This document shows positions 34,168 through 41,477 of a DNA stretch of 64,000 nt, one piece after another. Positions within the stretch are counted from its first letter, which is position 1, and the number at the start of each line of letters is the position of its first letter. The position numbers were made by a program, and so were the translations under genes. This DNA comes from Microtetraspora glauca (lineage in GTDB: Bacteria > Actinomycetota > Actinomycetes > Streptosporangiales > Streptosporangiaceae), in contig BBYL01000007.1 in NCBI GenBank assembly GCA_001570385.1, positions 868,001 through 932,000 on the forward strand, read 5' to 3'. Below the pieces are notes generated by a model, which saw nothing but the letters and a program-made list of their open reading frames with translations, did no database searches and had not been told where the DNA came from.

Positions 34168-34235
34168 GCTCGGTCGGCGATGGTCAGGCCAATAGCGCTA
34201 CCCTTATCGGACAGGCGTGGAGTGGAGGGGATCAC

Positions 34236-35000
34236 ATGGCTGTCGGCTACCGTGAGCTGGCCGAAGTCCTTCGCGAGGGCATCCGACGGGGCGACTATCC
34301 GGCGGGGGAGACCTTGCCGAAGCAGGAAGAGATCGCCGAGCAGTACGGCGTCAACATCAAGACCGTTCGGCAGGCCGTCCGGCTGCTAGAAGGCGAAGGG
34401 CTTGTCACGCCCGTACGACGGAGGGGAACTGTCGTGCGTGAGCGCCCGCCCATGAAGCGGCTGGGCATCGAGCGTTACGCCAAGAGCAAGTGGAAGTTCG
34501 GCCTCGTTGCGTTTGCTGCCGATCGAGAAACGTCCGGGCGTGCGTGGAGCCTGACCGACCAGACACAGACCGTTCGGCTTGTCGATGCAGACGCCGAAGT
34601 GGCCGATGCGTTCGGCCTTCCCGAGGGCGCGCAGGTCTACGAACGCGCACGGCTCGTCAAGGAAGGGGATTCACCGACGCACGCCCTGACGAGCTACTAC
34701 CGGCCCGAGGATGTGCAGGGGACGCCACTCGTTGATCCGACACCCGGACCTGCCGGCCGCGGGGGAGGGTTCGCCGTCCTGACGCTCCAGGGCTTGGAGC
34801 CGGACAGCATGACCGAGACGATCCACGCGCGCATGCCGACGCCGGATGAGGCGGAGGTGCTGCAGTTGCCAGCTGGCGAGCCGGTCATGATTCTTCAGCG
34901 GCGTACCTTCACACGAGACGGCCGGCTGGTCGAATTCGCTCGAGGCATTCACGCGTCGTCCCGCTTCGCGTGGTCCTACACGTTCAAGATTCCGGACTGA
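34236..35000 (+). CDS. GntR/HutC-family regulator of the AICE
   Basis: 254 residues, ATG with GGAGGGG upstream. The winged HTH (residues about 5-70: LREGIRRGDYPAGETLPKQEEIAEQYGVNIKTVRQAVRLLEGEGLV) is followed by a UTRA effector domain. It occupies the place of KorSA/Pra-type regulators in AICEs and is divergent from the transfer/replication array. The two palindromes just upstream are its likely operators, giving autoregulation and repression of transfer. Confidence 0.92.
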   Translation: MAVGYRELAEVLREGIRRGDYPAGETLPKQEEIAEQYGVNIKTVRQAVRLLEGEGLVTPVRRRGTVVRERPPMKRLGIERYAKSKWKFGLVAFAADRETSGRAWSLTDQTQTVRLVDADAEVADAFGLPEGAQVYERARLVKEGDSPTHALTSYYRPEDVQGTPLVDPTPGPAGRGGGFAVLTLQGLEPDSMTETIHARMPTPDEAEVLQLPAGEPVMILQRRTFTRDGRLVEFARGIHASSRFAWSYTFKIPD

Positions 35001-35015
35001 GGAGAGGTAGCAGTC

Positions 35016-35675
35016 ATGACTACCACTGCTCTTGTACCCGACGCCCTCCGGGCCGACGTAGAGACCTTGTGGGACTACCACGACATGCACCACGTCGTTC
35101 GTCCCTCGGACGTCGGCATCGGTCTCGGAAGTCATGATCTCGGGGTAGCCACTTGCGCCTCTGACCTCTACCAGCAGGGGATGTTCCCGCTGATCGTGTT
35201 CACGGGCGCCAACGCCCCCACGACAGTCAGTCGGTTTCCCCGTGGCGAGGCTGTCCACTACAAGGAACATGCCGTCGAACTTGGTGTCCCTGGCGACGCC
35301 GTCCTGGTTGAGTCTCGCGCGACCAACACAGGGGAGAACTTCACGTACACCCGTGCCCTTCTAGAGCAGCGTGGGATCGCCGTAACGTCAGCGGTTCTCA
35401 TCTCTCGGCCATACCAGCAGCGACGTGCTTACGCCACATGCAAGAAGCTGTGGCCAGAGATCGATATCACGTGCGCGTCACTTCCACTCTCGCTGGATGA
35501 CTACGTGCTGAGCATCGGAGACGTGGGTCGCGTAATCAACATGCTGGTCGGTGACACTCAGAGGATCACCGAGTACGCCAAGAAGGGCTTCGCCGTCGAG
35601 CAGCCGTACCCCGATGAGGTTGATGCGGCCTTCCGGCGACTAGTAGTAGCTGGGTATACGAGCCGCCTTATCTAA
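35016..35675 (+). CDS. YdcF/DUF218-family protein
   Basis: 219 residues, GAGGAGAGG before the ATG, 15 bases after the GntR stop, so co-transcribed. Family signs are DVGIGLGSHDLGVATCASDLY, PLIVFTGAN, HAVELGVPGDAVLVESRATNTGENFTYT and SAVLISRPYQQRRAYATCKKLW. There is no membrane anchor, unlike classical YdcF/SanA. Some members bind S-adenosylmethionine; activity is unknown. GntR-DUF218 pairs recur in AICEs, so it probably belongs to the element's control module. Confidence 0.85.
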   Translation: MTTTALVPDALRADVETLWDYHDMHHVVRPSDVGIGLGSHDLGVATCASDLYQQGMFPLIVFTGANAPTTVSRFPRGEAVHYKEHAVELGVPGDAVLVESRATNTGENFTYTRALLEQRGIAVTSAVLISRPYQQRRAYATCKKLWPEIDITCASLPLSLDDYVLSIGDVGRVINMLVGDTQRITEYAKKGFAVEQPYPDEVDAAFRRLVVAGYTSRLI

Positions 35676-35737
35676 CGACGGGCGAAACGTCTCATGGTCA
35701 GTCGCTTGAAAGTAATCGGTTAGCGAAATTGGTTTGG

Positions 35738-36292
35738 TCAGCGCTCGTCATTGCCGCCTTGTCGGTCTATCATACGCTGCATAGCTTCTAGCTCGGCAAT
35801 CTCCGCTCTTGTCGCACCATGTGCAAGCACGTTTCGAGCAATGGCAACTACTTTCAAGAGAACAAAGACGAAGCTAGTTCCCAATAAGACGAACATGCTC
35901 TGTTCGAGTGTTGTCGGTAGGTGCACAGCGGTAGCTCGATAGGCTACTGCGGTAATGATGGCGCCAACGTTGAAACCTATGTTAACCATGAAAGGCGATA
36001 GAAAGACCCTTACTCCACCTGGGTGCGTTTTAAGTTGCATGAGGTAGCTATCTGATAGCAAGGTTATTACTAGCGCGAAGGCGGCTACCACGACCCCTAA
36101 TAATGCGCCAACTAGCGTCAGAAAATCGCCTGCGATTGTTACGCGTTCGGCGACTTTGGTGTGGGGAACCAAAAAGCCGACTCCTAGACCTCCTATAATC
36201 AGGGCGAAGATCCCCTCGATGCCTACCAGTTGACCTGCTGGCATGTCTCGTGCATTTTTCCAAAAGCCGAAATCTCTACGACTCAGACTCAC
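35738..36292 (-). CDS. four-helix membrane protein of the right-end cargo
   Basis: 184 residues from GTG 36292, chosen because GGAGG lies 7 bases upstream. It overlaps the end of the 36276-37277 gene by 17 bases. Four hydrophobic segments: VGIEGIFALIIGGLGVGFLV, FLTLVGALLGVVVAAFALVI, FMVNIGFNVGAIITAVAY and MFVLLGTSFVFVLLKVVAIA. The tail is charged and helical (EIAELEAMQRMIDRQ). Base composition is clearly lower in GC than the surroundings. No family recognised. In the pair it could be a pore-forming or membrane effector (inference). Confidence 0.72.
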   Translation of the reverse strand: MSLSRRDFGFWKNARDMPAGQLVGIEGIFALIIGGLGVGFLVPHTKVAERVTIAGDFLTLVGALLGVVVAAFALVITLLSDSYLMQLKTHPGGVRVFLSPFMVNIGFNVGAIITAVAYRATAVHLPTTLEQSMFVLLGTSFVFVLLKVVAIARNVLAHGATRAEIAELEAMQRMIDRQGGNDER

Positions 36293-37277
36293 GATCGCTC
36301 CTCCTCTCCACCGCCTGAGCCTCCCTTCTCTGCATGACTCGTCGGTAGCGTCGACGTATGACATCCAGTACGTCTTGTGCTGTGTCTACCCAGCTTGGCC
36401 CGAGTTCTTCAGTGCTTTCACGCGCAACTTGATTTCTCTGGTCATATGTAACTTTTCGTCCATCGCGGACGCCCTTGGCCGTCACATACCCAAAGCCGTT
36501 AGTGCTCATCGCTATGTGCTCTCTTACCCGCTGATCCTCTTGGATATTTATCAGCCCTACTTCTGGATCGGCCGCCTCCATGATTTGCTGCAGGAGTCGC
36601 GCCCTGTGTCTTTCCATGGCATCCCATACGGAACCGAATTCTTCTAGACCGTCGGGGTTCGGCAGTCGCGCAACTAGATTGACGTTCTGGACGGCATCGA
36701 CGGTGCGCAGCCAATTCAGAAAATCCGTCTCGTCGAGAATGGGTTCGACTGACCATTCCGTAGAAGGCCACTCTCGACGTTCTTCCCCCTGGCGAAGCAG
36801 GGTCTCGAATACTTGAGCCACGGTCGTCTCACTGAACGTGGGATGTTTGAGTACGCCCAAGATGCGACTTGGGCTATGGAAAACGAATGGCGCTCTTGCG
36901 GTTACGGCGGCCGACTCGACCGAATCCTTCCAAGTCTTCGTTGCCGGATCGAACTGGTCTGTTACACGTTCGCTCTGCCTGTGCCAACCGATTTGTCCGC
37001 TGAGGACGGTACCGTCCTCAAGCGTTGATTCATTTCCCAGAATCCAGTCCCTGACATTGCGTCCACGCCCTGCCGTAACCGACTGTCCGAAGCTGAGAAC
37101 CTCAAGCAAGTGATCCATCACTGAGGGAGGCTGGTCGCCGGCAAGAGTCTGCGCAGCCCATGGCCTGCGGTTGACCCGGTAAAGGAGTACTGTGCCCGTC
37201 TTCCCTGTGAACCACGGTTCTGACTGGCTCGGACCTTGGGTAGCTTCGCCTGCTGTCACTCGACTGGTCACCTCCAC
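36276..37277 (-). CDS. unknown 333-residue protein of the right-end cargo
   Basis: Soluble, no signal or membrane segment. The start is uncertain (GTG 37277, or GTG 37259 which has GGAGG about 11 bases upstream). The N-terminal half is beta-rich (TGTVLLYRVNRR, SVMDHLLEVLSFGQS). The C-terminal half is helical and charged (GSVWDAMERHRARLLQQIMEAA; YDQRNQVARESTEELGPSW; DVLDVIRRRYRRVMQRR). It is upstream of, and overlaps, the four-helix membrane protein gene. Low GC and placement next to attR mark it as acquired cargo. I know no homologue with a function. Confidence 0.7.
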   Translation of the reverse strand: MEVTSRVTAGEATQGPSQSEPWFTGKTGTVLLYRVNRRPWAAQTLAGDQPPSVMDHLLEVLSFGQSVTAGRGRNVRDWILGNESTLEDGTVLSGQIGWHRQSERVTDQFDPATKTWKDSVESAAVTARAPFVFHSPSRILGVLKHPTFSETTVAQVFETLLRQGEERREWPSTEWSVEPILDETDFLNWLRTVDAVQNVNLVARLPNPDGLEEFGSVWDAMERHRARLLQQIMEAADPEVGLINIQEDQRVREHIAMSTNGFGYVTAKGVRDGRKVTYDQRNQVARESTEELGPSWVDTAQDVLDVIRRRYRRVMQRREAQAVERRSDRESES

Positions 37278-37552
37278 TACGGAACCGCTGTCAAGTGGCC
37301 CTGTGTTACAAGTCTCGTCCCCTTACTGCACCTGCGCGCTGTGATCGATACGGCTGTAGCTGCTGACCCTCCACAACGAAAGCACTGTCTGCTTGGCAGC
37401 CAACTTGCTGGACGAGGGCGGTGTCGGAGCGAAGTGATGGCGCGTCAGATAGGCGTGCCGTGGACCAGCTGTGGACCAAGAGCGCTTAGAGCTGTGGGTC
37501 GGCTCTCGTTATCGCAGCTCAAACGCCTAATAGCGTCTCCATCCGTACCCCT
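37278..37552. other. right end of the element, no gene seen
   Basis: About 275 lower-GC bases between the cargo start and the right att core. They hold the presumed promoter of the cargo pair and, at 37460-37478, a pair of GTGGACCA repeats. No credible reading frame. Confidence 0.6.
37460..37478. promoter_or_regulatory. putative integrase arm-type sites, right pair
   Basis: GTGGACCA at 37460 and 37471, 11 bases apart, about 75-93 bases before the right core. It matches the pair at the left end in sequence and spacing. Confidence 0.5.
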
Positions 37553-37594
37553 CTCCGGAGCCGGGAGCGCAAGTTCGAATCTTGCAGGGGGCAC
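37553..37594 (+). repeat. attR core
   Basis: Copy of the tRNA-Arg 3' part (24079-24120). It also served as the left core of a second element, whose truncated left end (hairpin and int relic) follows directly. Confidence 0.92.
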
Positions 37595-37643
37595 TCAATC
37601 TTGACCAGCGGATCTACCCGCTGACCAGGATGAACGACATAGG

Positions 37644-37682
37644 AACGGGCGGGTCTCCAGTCTCACGGAGTCCCGCCCGTTC
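37644..37682. terminator. int-end hairpin of the relic element
   Basis: AACGGGCGGG-T-CTCC pairs with GGAG-T-CCCGCCCGTT. It is the counterpart of 24172-24205 with changed flanks, showing that this end comes from a related but distinct element. Confidence 0.65.
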
Positions 37683-37713
37683 TCATTGGCGCTCGCTGGT
37701 TGTGGACCAGCTC

Positions 37714-37955
37714 TCATGGGGTCAACGCAACCTCTGTCCGGCGGTTGTTCTGCTCCTGACGGCCATCCAGGCACTTGGCATAGCGCTTCAGGAGGACTTC
37801 CACGCTGTTGCCCGCGCGGGCGGCTATCTCGGTGGCATCCACTCCGGCGTCGAGCCAGGTAGACAAGGCGGCGTGCCGCAGATCGTTCCTCGGGTAGATG
37901 GCAGTCGTCTCGCCGTAGTCCTACGGCCTCGGCAGGCCGAACACCCGCGAAATAC
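37714..37955 (-). pseudogene. integrase relic of a second AICE
   Basis: Two blocks match the intact integrase gene at high identity. Block 37714-37885 corresponds to 24251-24423 (the last 57 or so codons, including the Tyr-nucleophile region). Block 37887-37955 corresponds to about 24742-24809 (the box I Arg region, FAGVRPAEAVGLRRDD). The roughly 320 bases between them are missing and the join shifts the frame. Homology stops near 37955. Scattered third-position changes show a homologue rather than a recent duplicate. Confidence 0.9.
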
Positions 37956-37998
37956 GACGCCGGCTGAACCGATATGAGGGGATTTACGTTTCTGGGGG

Positions 37999-38751
37999 AT
38001 GAGATTACGAATGATCCTGCTCGTGGCGGTGCTGTCCATGGCCGCGGCCTGTGGAAGAACGGAATCGGACACAACGGCGACCCCGGCTGACGACGGGCCG
38101 GCGAAGCCGGTCGCCTTGTGGGGAGCCGAAGACGGATTCGTGACCCCGACGACGAACGTGCTGCGTCCGCCGAGGGTGGTGCTGTACAGCGACGGCCTAG
38201 TGATCGCCGACGCGAGCAAGCAGCTGAGGCTCACCGATGCCGAGGCGAGCGAGACGGTCGCGTCGTTGGAGAACTACCTGACCGGGCAACCGCCGACCGC
38301 GGAGCCGAAGCCGGGCGCGCCGGCGGTGACGGACGTGCCGACCACCGTCCTCGGAGTACGGGGGAAGGACGGAAAGTTGCTGGAGGTCCGGGCCCCGGCC
38401 CTGGACCAGGTCGCGGACTTCTACCCGAAGGAGCTCTCGGACGCGAAGAAGCTGATGGAAGGCCTGGCGACCAGGGCTGCTGCGGAGGGCACCGACTACG
38501 TTGCCACCCGCGTCCGAGTAGTCGCCGAAGGGGCCGCGTCGGCGGAGGGCAAGCCGGCGCCGTGGCCCGCGGGGGTCCCGGAGCCTTCGGGCTCGGTGGA
38601 CCCGGTTTGGCAGAAGGACCTCGAGGGGGCGGCGGTGAGTGCGATCACCGAGGCGGTTCCCGCTGGGCAGGAATACGGCCGGTCGCTTTTCACGACCAGT
38701 TCGAGGGTGCTCTTCGTGCTCTCCTGGCGGTACCTGCTGCCTGACGAATAG
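37999..38751 (+). CDS. lipoprotein of unknown function
   Basis: 250 residues. Signal MRLRMILLVAVLSMAAAC with lipobox AAAC (Cys18), then a Thr/Asp/Pro-rich tether and a folded part with PRVVLYSDGLVIADASKQLRLTDAEASETVASLENYL, which resembles surface lipoproteins of actinomycetes. It is the first intact gene right of the element relic. No enzymatic motif seen. Confidence 0.75.
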   Translation: MRLRMILLVAVLSMAAACGRTESDTTATPADDGPAKPVALWGAEDGFVTPTTNVLRPPRVVLYSDGLVIADASKQLRLTDAEASETVASLENYLTGQPPTAEPKPGAPAVTDVPTTVLGVRGKDGKLLEVRAPALDQVADFYPKELSDAKKLMEGLATRAAAEGTDYVATRVRVVAEGAASAEGKPAPWPAGVPEPSGSVDPVWQKDLEGAAVSAITEAVPAGQEYGRSLFTTSSRVLFVLSWRYLLPDE

Positions 38752-38883
38752 CACGGCCTGAGGCGCGGGGGCGCACGGCTTGACTCTTCACGGAGTTCCA
38801 GAGCTGGCTGGTACCGTCCGGCTCCACCGCTCCGGGGAGGTTGAGGAAGATCCCCGGGCGGGCGGCGGGTAGGGTCGCGAGAC

Positions 38884-39240
38884 GTGACGACCGAGCTGGA
38901 CCGACTGGCCGTACGGCTGCGCGAGTTCGCCCGCGCCCGCGACTGGGAGCAGTTCCACACGCCCAAGAACCTGGCGATGGCGCTGGCCGGCGAGGTGGGG
39001 GAGTTGGTGGCGGAGTTCCAGTGGCTGACCTCGGACGAGTGCGCGGATCTGAGCCCGGAGATCCGCGCCCGGGTGCGGTCGGAGCTCGGTGACGTGACCG
39101 CCTACCTCGTCCGACTCGCCGACGTCCTCGGCGTCGATCTGGTCGAGGCGGCCGACGCGAAGCTGGACGAGAACGACCGCCGGTACGACGCCGATCTCTA
39201 TCGCGGCTCCGCCAGGAAGGCTCCTCCGCTGGGCTCCTGA
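38884..39240 (+). CDS. MazG-like nucleotide pyrophosphohydrolase
   Basis: 118 residues from GTG. All-alpha NTP pyrophosphatase core with the metal-binding pattern LAGEVGELVAEFQW ... ELGDVTAYLVRLAD. The opening LRLREFARARDWEQFHTPKNL-type segment matches the small dCTPase/MazG-like group. It would hydrolyse non-canonical or excess (d)NTPs to monophosphates. It stands alone; the start fits the usual N-terminus. Confidence 0.9.
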   Translation: MTTELDRLAVRLREFARARDWEQFHTPKNLAMALAGEVGELVAEFQWLTSDECADLSPEIRARVRSELGDVTAYLVRLADVLGVDLVEAADAKLDENDRRYDADLYRGSARKAPPLGS

Positions 39241-39261
39241 CGGACACGCGCCGAGGTCACG

Positions 39262-40035
39262 TCACGCCCGTACGGCGCAGAGGAGGCGGTTGTTCCCGCG
39301 CTGCCAGAGCGTGCCGATCTGCTCGAAGCCCGCGTCGCGCAGGGCGGCGACGTGGGTGGACAGCAGGTTGGACTCCGATCCGTGGTGCTCGACGGCGGCG
39401 GCGCTGCGCGCGCGGGCGGCGCCGGCCTCGGCGAGCGCGGGGTCGGCGAGGACCGCGTCCCACCACTGGCGCCAGTCCTCGGGACGCGCGTCGGCGAAGG
39501 CCCGGCGCTCCTCGCTCTCGTGCACGGCTCGTTCGAGCCTGGCCAGGGTCGGGGTCGCCTCGTCGGCGTCGAGATGGTCGCCGTTGAGGAAGAGCGCGCC
39601 GGGGCGCAGCACGGTGGCCAGCTCCTTGTACATCGCCCGGAGGTGCTCCTCGGGCAGCCAGTGCAGCGCGGTGGTGCTCACGGCGGCGTCGGCCGGACGG
39701 TCCAGGCCGAGTTCGGCGCTCCATCCCGGGGTGCGCAGGTCGAGTGAGGTGAAGCGCAACCCCGACGTGTGGCCGTAGCCCGCCTCACCCAGCGACAGCA
39801 GCAGGGGATCGGTGTCCACCGCGACGACCCTGGCCCACGGAAGCCGGCGCAGCAGCCGGGCGGCCAGTGAGCCGGGGCCGCAGCCGAGATCGATCACGAG
39901 GGGGTCGGGCCGGTCCACTCCCGCCTCGACCGCGTCGATCAGCGCCCTGAACCGCTCCTCACGGCCGGGGAGGTAGCCCTCCTGCTGGCGGTCCCAGCGG
40001 TCGATCCACTTCCTGGCGGTGTCGAACGTGAGCAT
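39262..40035 (-). CDS. class I SAM-dependent methyltransferase
   Basis: 257 residues from ATG 40035 with AAGGAGG upstream. SAM-binding motif I VIDLGCGPGSLAARLL, acidic motif II VVAVDTDPLL, then ALHWLPEEHLRAMYKELATVLRPGALFLNGD. The substrate is unknown. It is divergent from a CGNR-type regulator gene with only about 70 bases between them, and repeated TGTAACTG-type motifs lie in that gap, so the regulator probably controls it. Confidence 0.88.
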   Translation of the reverse strand: MLTFDTARKWIDRWDRQQEGYLPGREERFRALIDAVEAGVDRPDPLVIDLGCGPGSLAARLLRRLPWARVVAVDTDPLLLSLGEAGYGHTSGLRFTSLDLRTPGWSAELGLDRPADAAVSTTALHWLPEEHLRAMYKELATVLRPGALFLNGDHLDADEATPTLARLERAVHESEERRAFADARPEDWRQWWDAVLADPALAEAGAARARSAAAVEHHGSESNLLSTHVAALRDAGFEQIGTLWQRGNNRLLCAVRA

Positions 40036-40044
40036 GGCTCCTCC

Positions 40045-40104
40045 TTGTAACTGCCACATATGCTTTTGCCAGTCACAAACTAAATCCCGAAGGTGTAACT
40101 GGTC
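40045..40104. promoter_or_regulatory. shared operator region, TGTRACTG motifs
   Basis: TTGTAACTGCCA (40045-40056) and TGCCAGTCACAA (40067-40078) form a 12-bp inverted repeat with two mismatches. A third direct copy, GTGTAACTGGTCA, lies at 40093-40104. This is the likely binding site of the adjacent CGNR regulator. Confidence 0.6.
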
Positions 40105-40106
40105 AA

Positions 40107-40676
40107 GTGAATTTCAACAGTCACACAGACGCGGTGGTGGCGGTCGCCGTCACCCTGGTCAACACACTGACCGCCGGCGAGTCCCGAGGCAGGGTGTACA
40201 CGCCTCCGGCGGGCGAGGAACGATCGGCCGTCGTCGCCCGCGTCCTCGGGATGGGCGAGCAGGGGCTGTACCGGCTCGGCGTGAGGGAGGCGGACGAGCT
40301 CACCGTCGTCGCCGAGGCGCTGCGCGTGGTCTTCGAGTCGGTGGCGAAAGGCGACATCGACACGGCCGCGCACGGTGTGAACCGCCTCCTGGACGAGACG
40401 GACGCCCGGCCGCACCTCGACCGGCACGACGGGGAGCCGTGGCACGTGCACTTCCACGGGCGCGGCGGCACGCTGGCCGGCGACTGGGCGGCGAGCTGTG
40501 CCACCGGCCTCGCCGTCGTCCTCGGGAGCGAGCTGTACGACCGGTTGGGCGTGTGCACGGCCCCGCACTGCGATCGCGTCTACGTCGACGTCTCCCGCAA
40601 CGGGACGCGCCGGTTCTGCTCGACCCCGTGTCAGAACCGGGTCAAGACCGCCGCCTTCCGCGCCCGCAACACCTGA
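40107..40676 (+). CDS. CGNR zinc-finger (ABATE-type) regulator
   Basis: 189 residues from GTG. The N-terminal about 130 residues form the ABATE-like ligand region. The C-terminal finger is GVCTAPHCDRVYVDVSRNGTRRFCSTPCQNRVKTAAFRAR, with four Cys zinc ligands and the RNGTRRFCS block of this family (CGNR variant SRNGT). It is presumed DNA-binding and divergent from the methyltransferase gene. Confidence 0.9.
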   Translation: MNFNSHTDAVVAVAVTLVNTLTAGESRGRVYTPPAGEERSAVVARVLGMGEQGLYRLGVREADELTVVAEALRVVFESVAKGDIDTAAHGVNRLLDETDARPHLDRHDGEPWHVHFHGRGGTLAGDWAASCATGLAVVLGSELYDRLGVCTAPHCDRVYVDVSRNGTRRFCSTPCQNRVKTAAFRARNT

Positions 40677-40785
40677 GGCCCCATGCCACCCATCGCGGCC
40701 CGGGGCGGAGATCGCATCCCGGAGGGGCCACTCAACCCGCAGTGGCCGAGCCGTTGGCGCCGGCCCCTGGCCGGCCCCTGGGCGG

Positions 40786-41409
40786 TCACCCCTGGGCGGT
40801 CACTCCGTTCTCGAACGTGCGGATGACGGTGGAGGCCACGCCGTGGCGGGGCAGCAGGCCCTTCGCCGCGGCCTCCCATCCGGTGTAGGTGACCGCGTAC
40901 AGCATCTGCTGGATCCACTCGGCGCTGACCTGCGGGTCGAAGACGCCCTCGGCCTGGCCGCGCTCGATGAGGCTGATCGCGGTCGGCACGGACAGGTCCG
41001 GCTCGAAGCAGGCGCTGAACTCCTCCAGCACGCGCGGATCGCCGAAGAGGAACGCGAGCCGGTCGCCGACGTCCACCATGGCCGTGATCAGGCGGCGCAT
41101 GGCCTCAAGGGGAGGTCCCTGGTCGATCGCCGCCGCCGCAACGGACTGCTCGACCACATGGAAGGAGTCGACGACGGTCGCGTTGAGCAGTTCCTGCCGG
41201 TCGGGGAAGTAGCGGTGCAGCGTGCTCCGGCCCACCTGCGCGGCCTCCGCGATGTCGGCCAGCGTGGCGGCCCGGTCGCGGGCGAGGACCGAGGCGGCCG
41301 CGCCCAAAATGGCCCGGCGGGTGCGGCCCCGCGTTCCGGACTCGCGAGCCTCCGGCTTCCGCGGGTCGGGCTCGGGCTCCTCGGAGACAGGCTGACGCGT
41401 CGCGCTCAC
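40786..41409 (-). CDS. TetR-family regulator of the adjacent exporter
   Basis: 207 residues from GTG 41409 (a TTG at 41415 is also possible). HTH: ATLADIAEAAQVGRSTLHRYFPDRQELL. The C-terminal ligand domain is helical and Trp-containing (WIQQMLYAVTYTGWEAAAKG). It is divergent from a DrrAB-type ABC exporter, with an 18-bp palindrome beside the exporter start, so it probably represses the exporter until a toxic compound binds. Confidence 0.88.
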   Translation of the reverse strand: MSATRQPVSEEPEPDPRKPEARESGTRGRTRRAILGAAASVLARDRAATLADIAEAAQVGRSTLHRYFPDRQELLNATVVDSFHVVEQSVAAAAIDQGPPLEAMRRLITAMVDVGDRLAFLFGDPRVLEEFSACFEPDLSVPTAISLIERGQAEGVFDPQVSAEWIQQMLYAVTYTGWEAAAKGLLPRHGVASTVIRTFENGVTAQG

Positions 41410-41457
41410 CGCCAAAGGCTACAGTGCTTTCCATAACGAGACTGTGGCGCTTGTTTT

Positions 41458-41475
41458 TGGGACATTGATGTCTCA
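41458..41475. promoter_or_regulatory. TetR operator before the exporter
   Basis: TGGGACAT-TG-ATGTCTCA, symmetrical but for one pair, ending 3 bases before the exporter ATPase ATG. It can block transcription or initiation there. Confidence 0.7.
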
Positions 41476-41477
41476 CA

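Larger units (their letters stand above)
33808..34235. promoter_or_regulatory. divergent control region of the AICE
   Basis: About 430 bases without a gene. It separates the leftward transfer/replication operon from the rightward GntR gene. Contents: a perfect 14-bp palindrome GGGGCGATCGCCCC (33891-33904), two matching GntR-type operators (34108-34125 and 34150-34167) and a half-site AATAGCGCTA at 34191. The right 130 bases are AT-richer, as expected of promoters. Confidence 0.7.
24079..37594. mobile_element. AICE-type integrative and conjugative element in tRNA-Arg
   Basis: About 13.5 kb between directly repeated att cores (24079-24120 and 37553-37594). It has a tyrosine integrase and Xis next to the tRNA, prim-pol plus DUF3631 ATPase for replication, a TraB/FtsK translocase for double-stranded DNA transfer, Spd-like membrane proteins and a GntR-type regulator. 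This is the standard pSAM2/pMEA-like plan. The transfer/replication genes form one leftward array with overlapping stop/start codons. Right-end cargo has visibly lower GC. All core modules look intact, so mobility is possible. Confidence 0.93.

Noticed and set aside
37553..37594. Second tRNA-Arg gene at attR
   Set aside because: Only the 3' 41 bases of the tRNA are present; the acceptor 5' strand and D-arm are missing.
37595..38074. A second functional integrase gene right of attR
   Set aside because: An internal deletion of about 320 bases and a frameshift remove much of the catalytic domain and all of the N-terminal part, so it is a relic.
40676..40790. Short direct repeats (CCTGGGCGGTCAC twice, GCCGGCCCCTG twice) before the TetR gene end
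   Set aside because: Too short and partly coding. They probably reflect local slippage, with no sign of a defined element.
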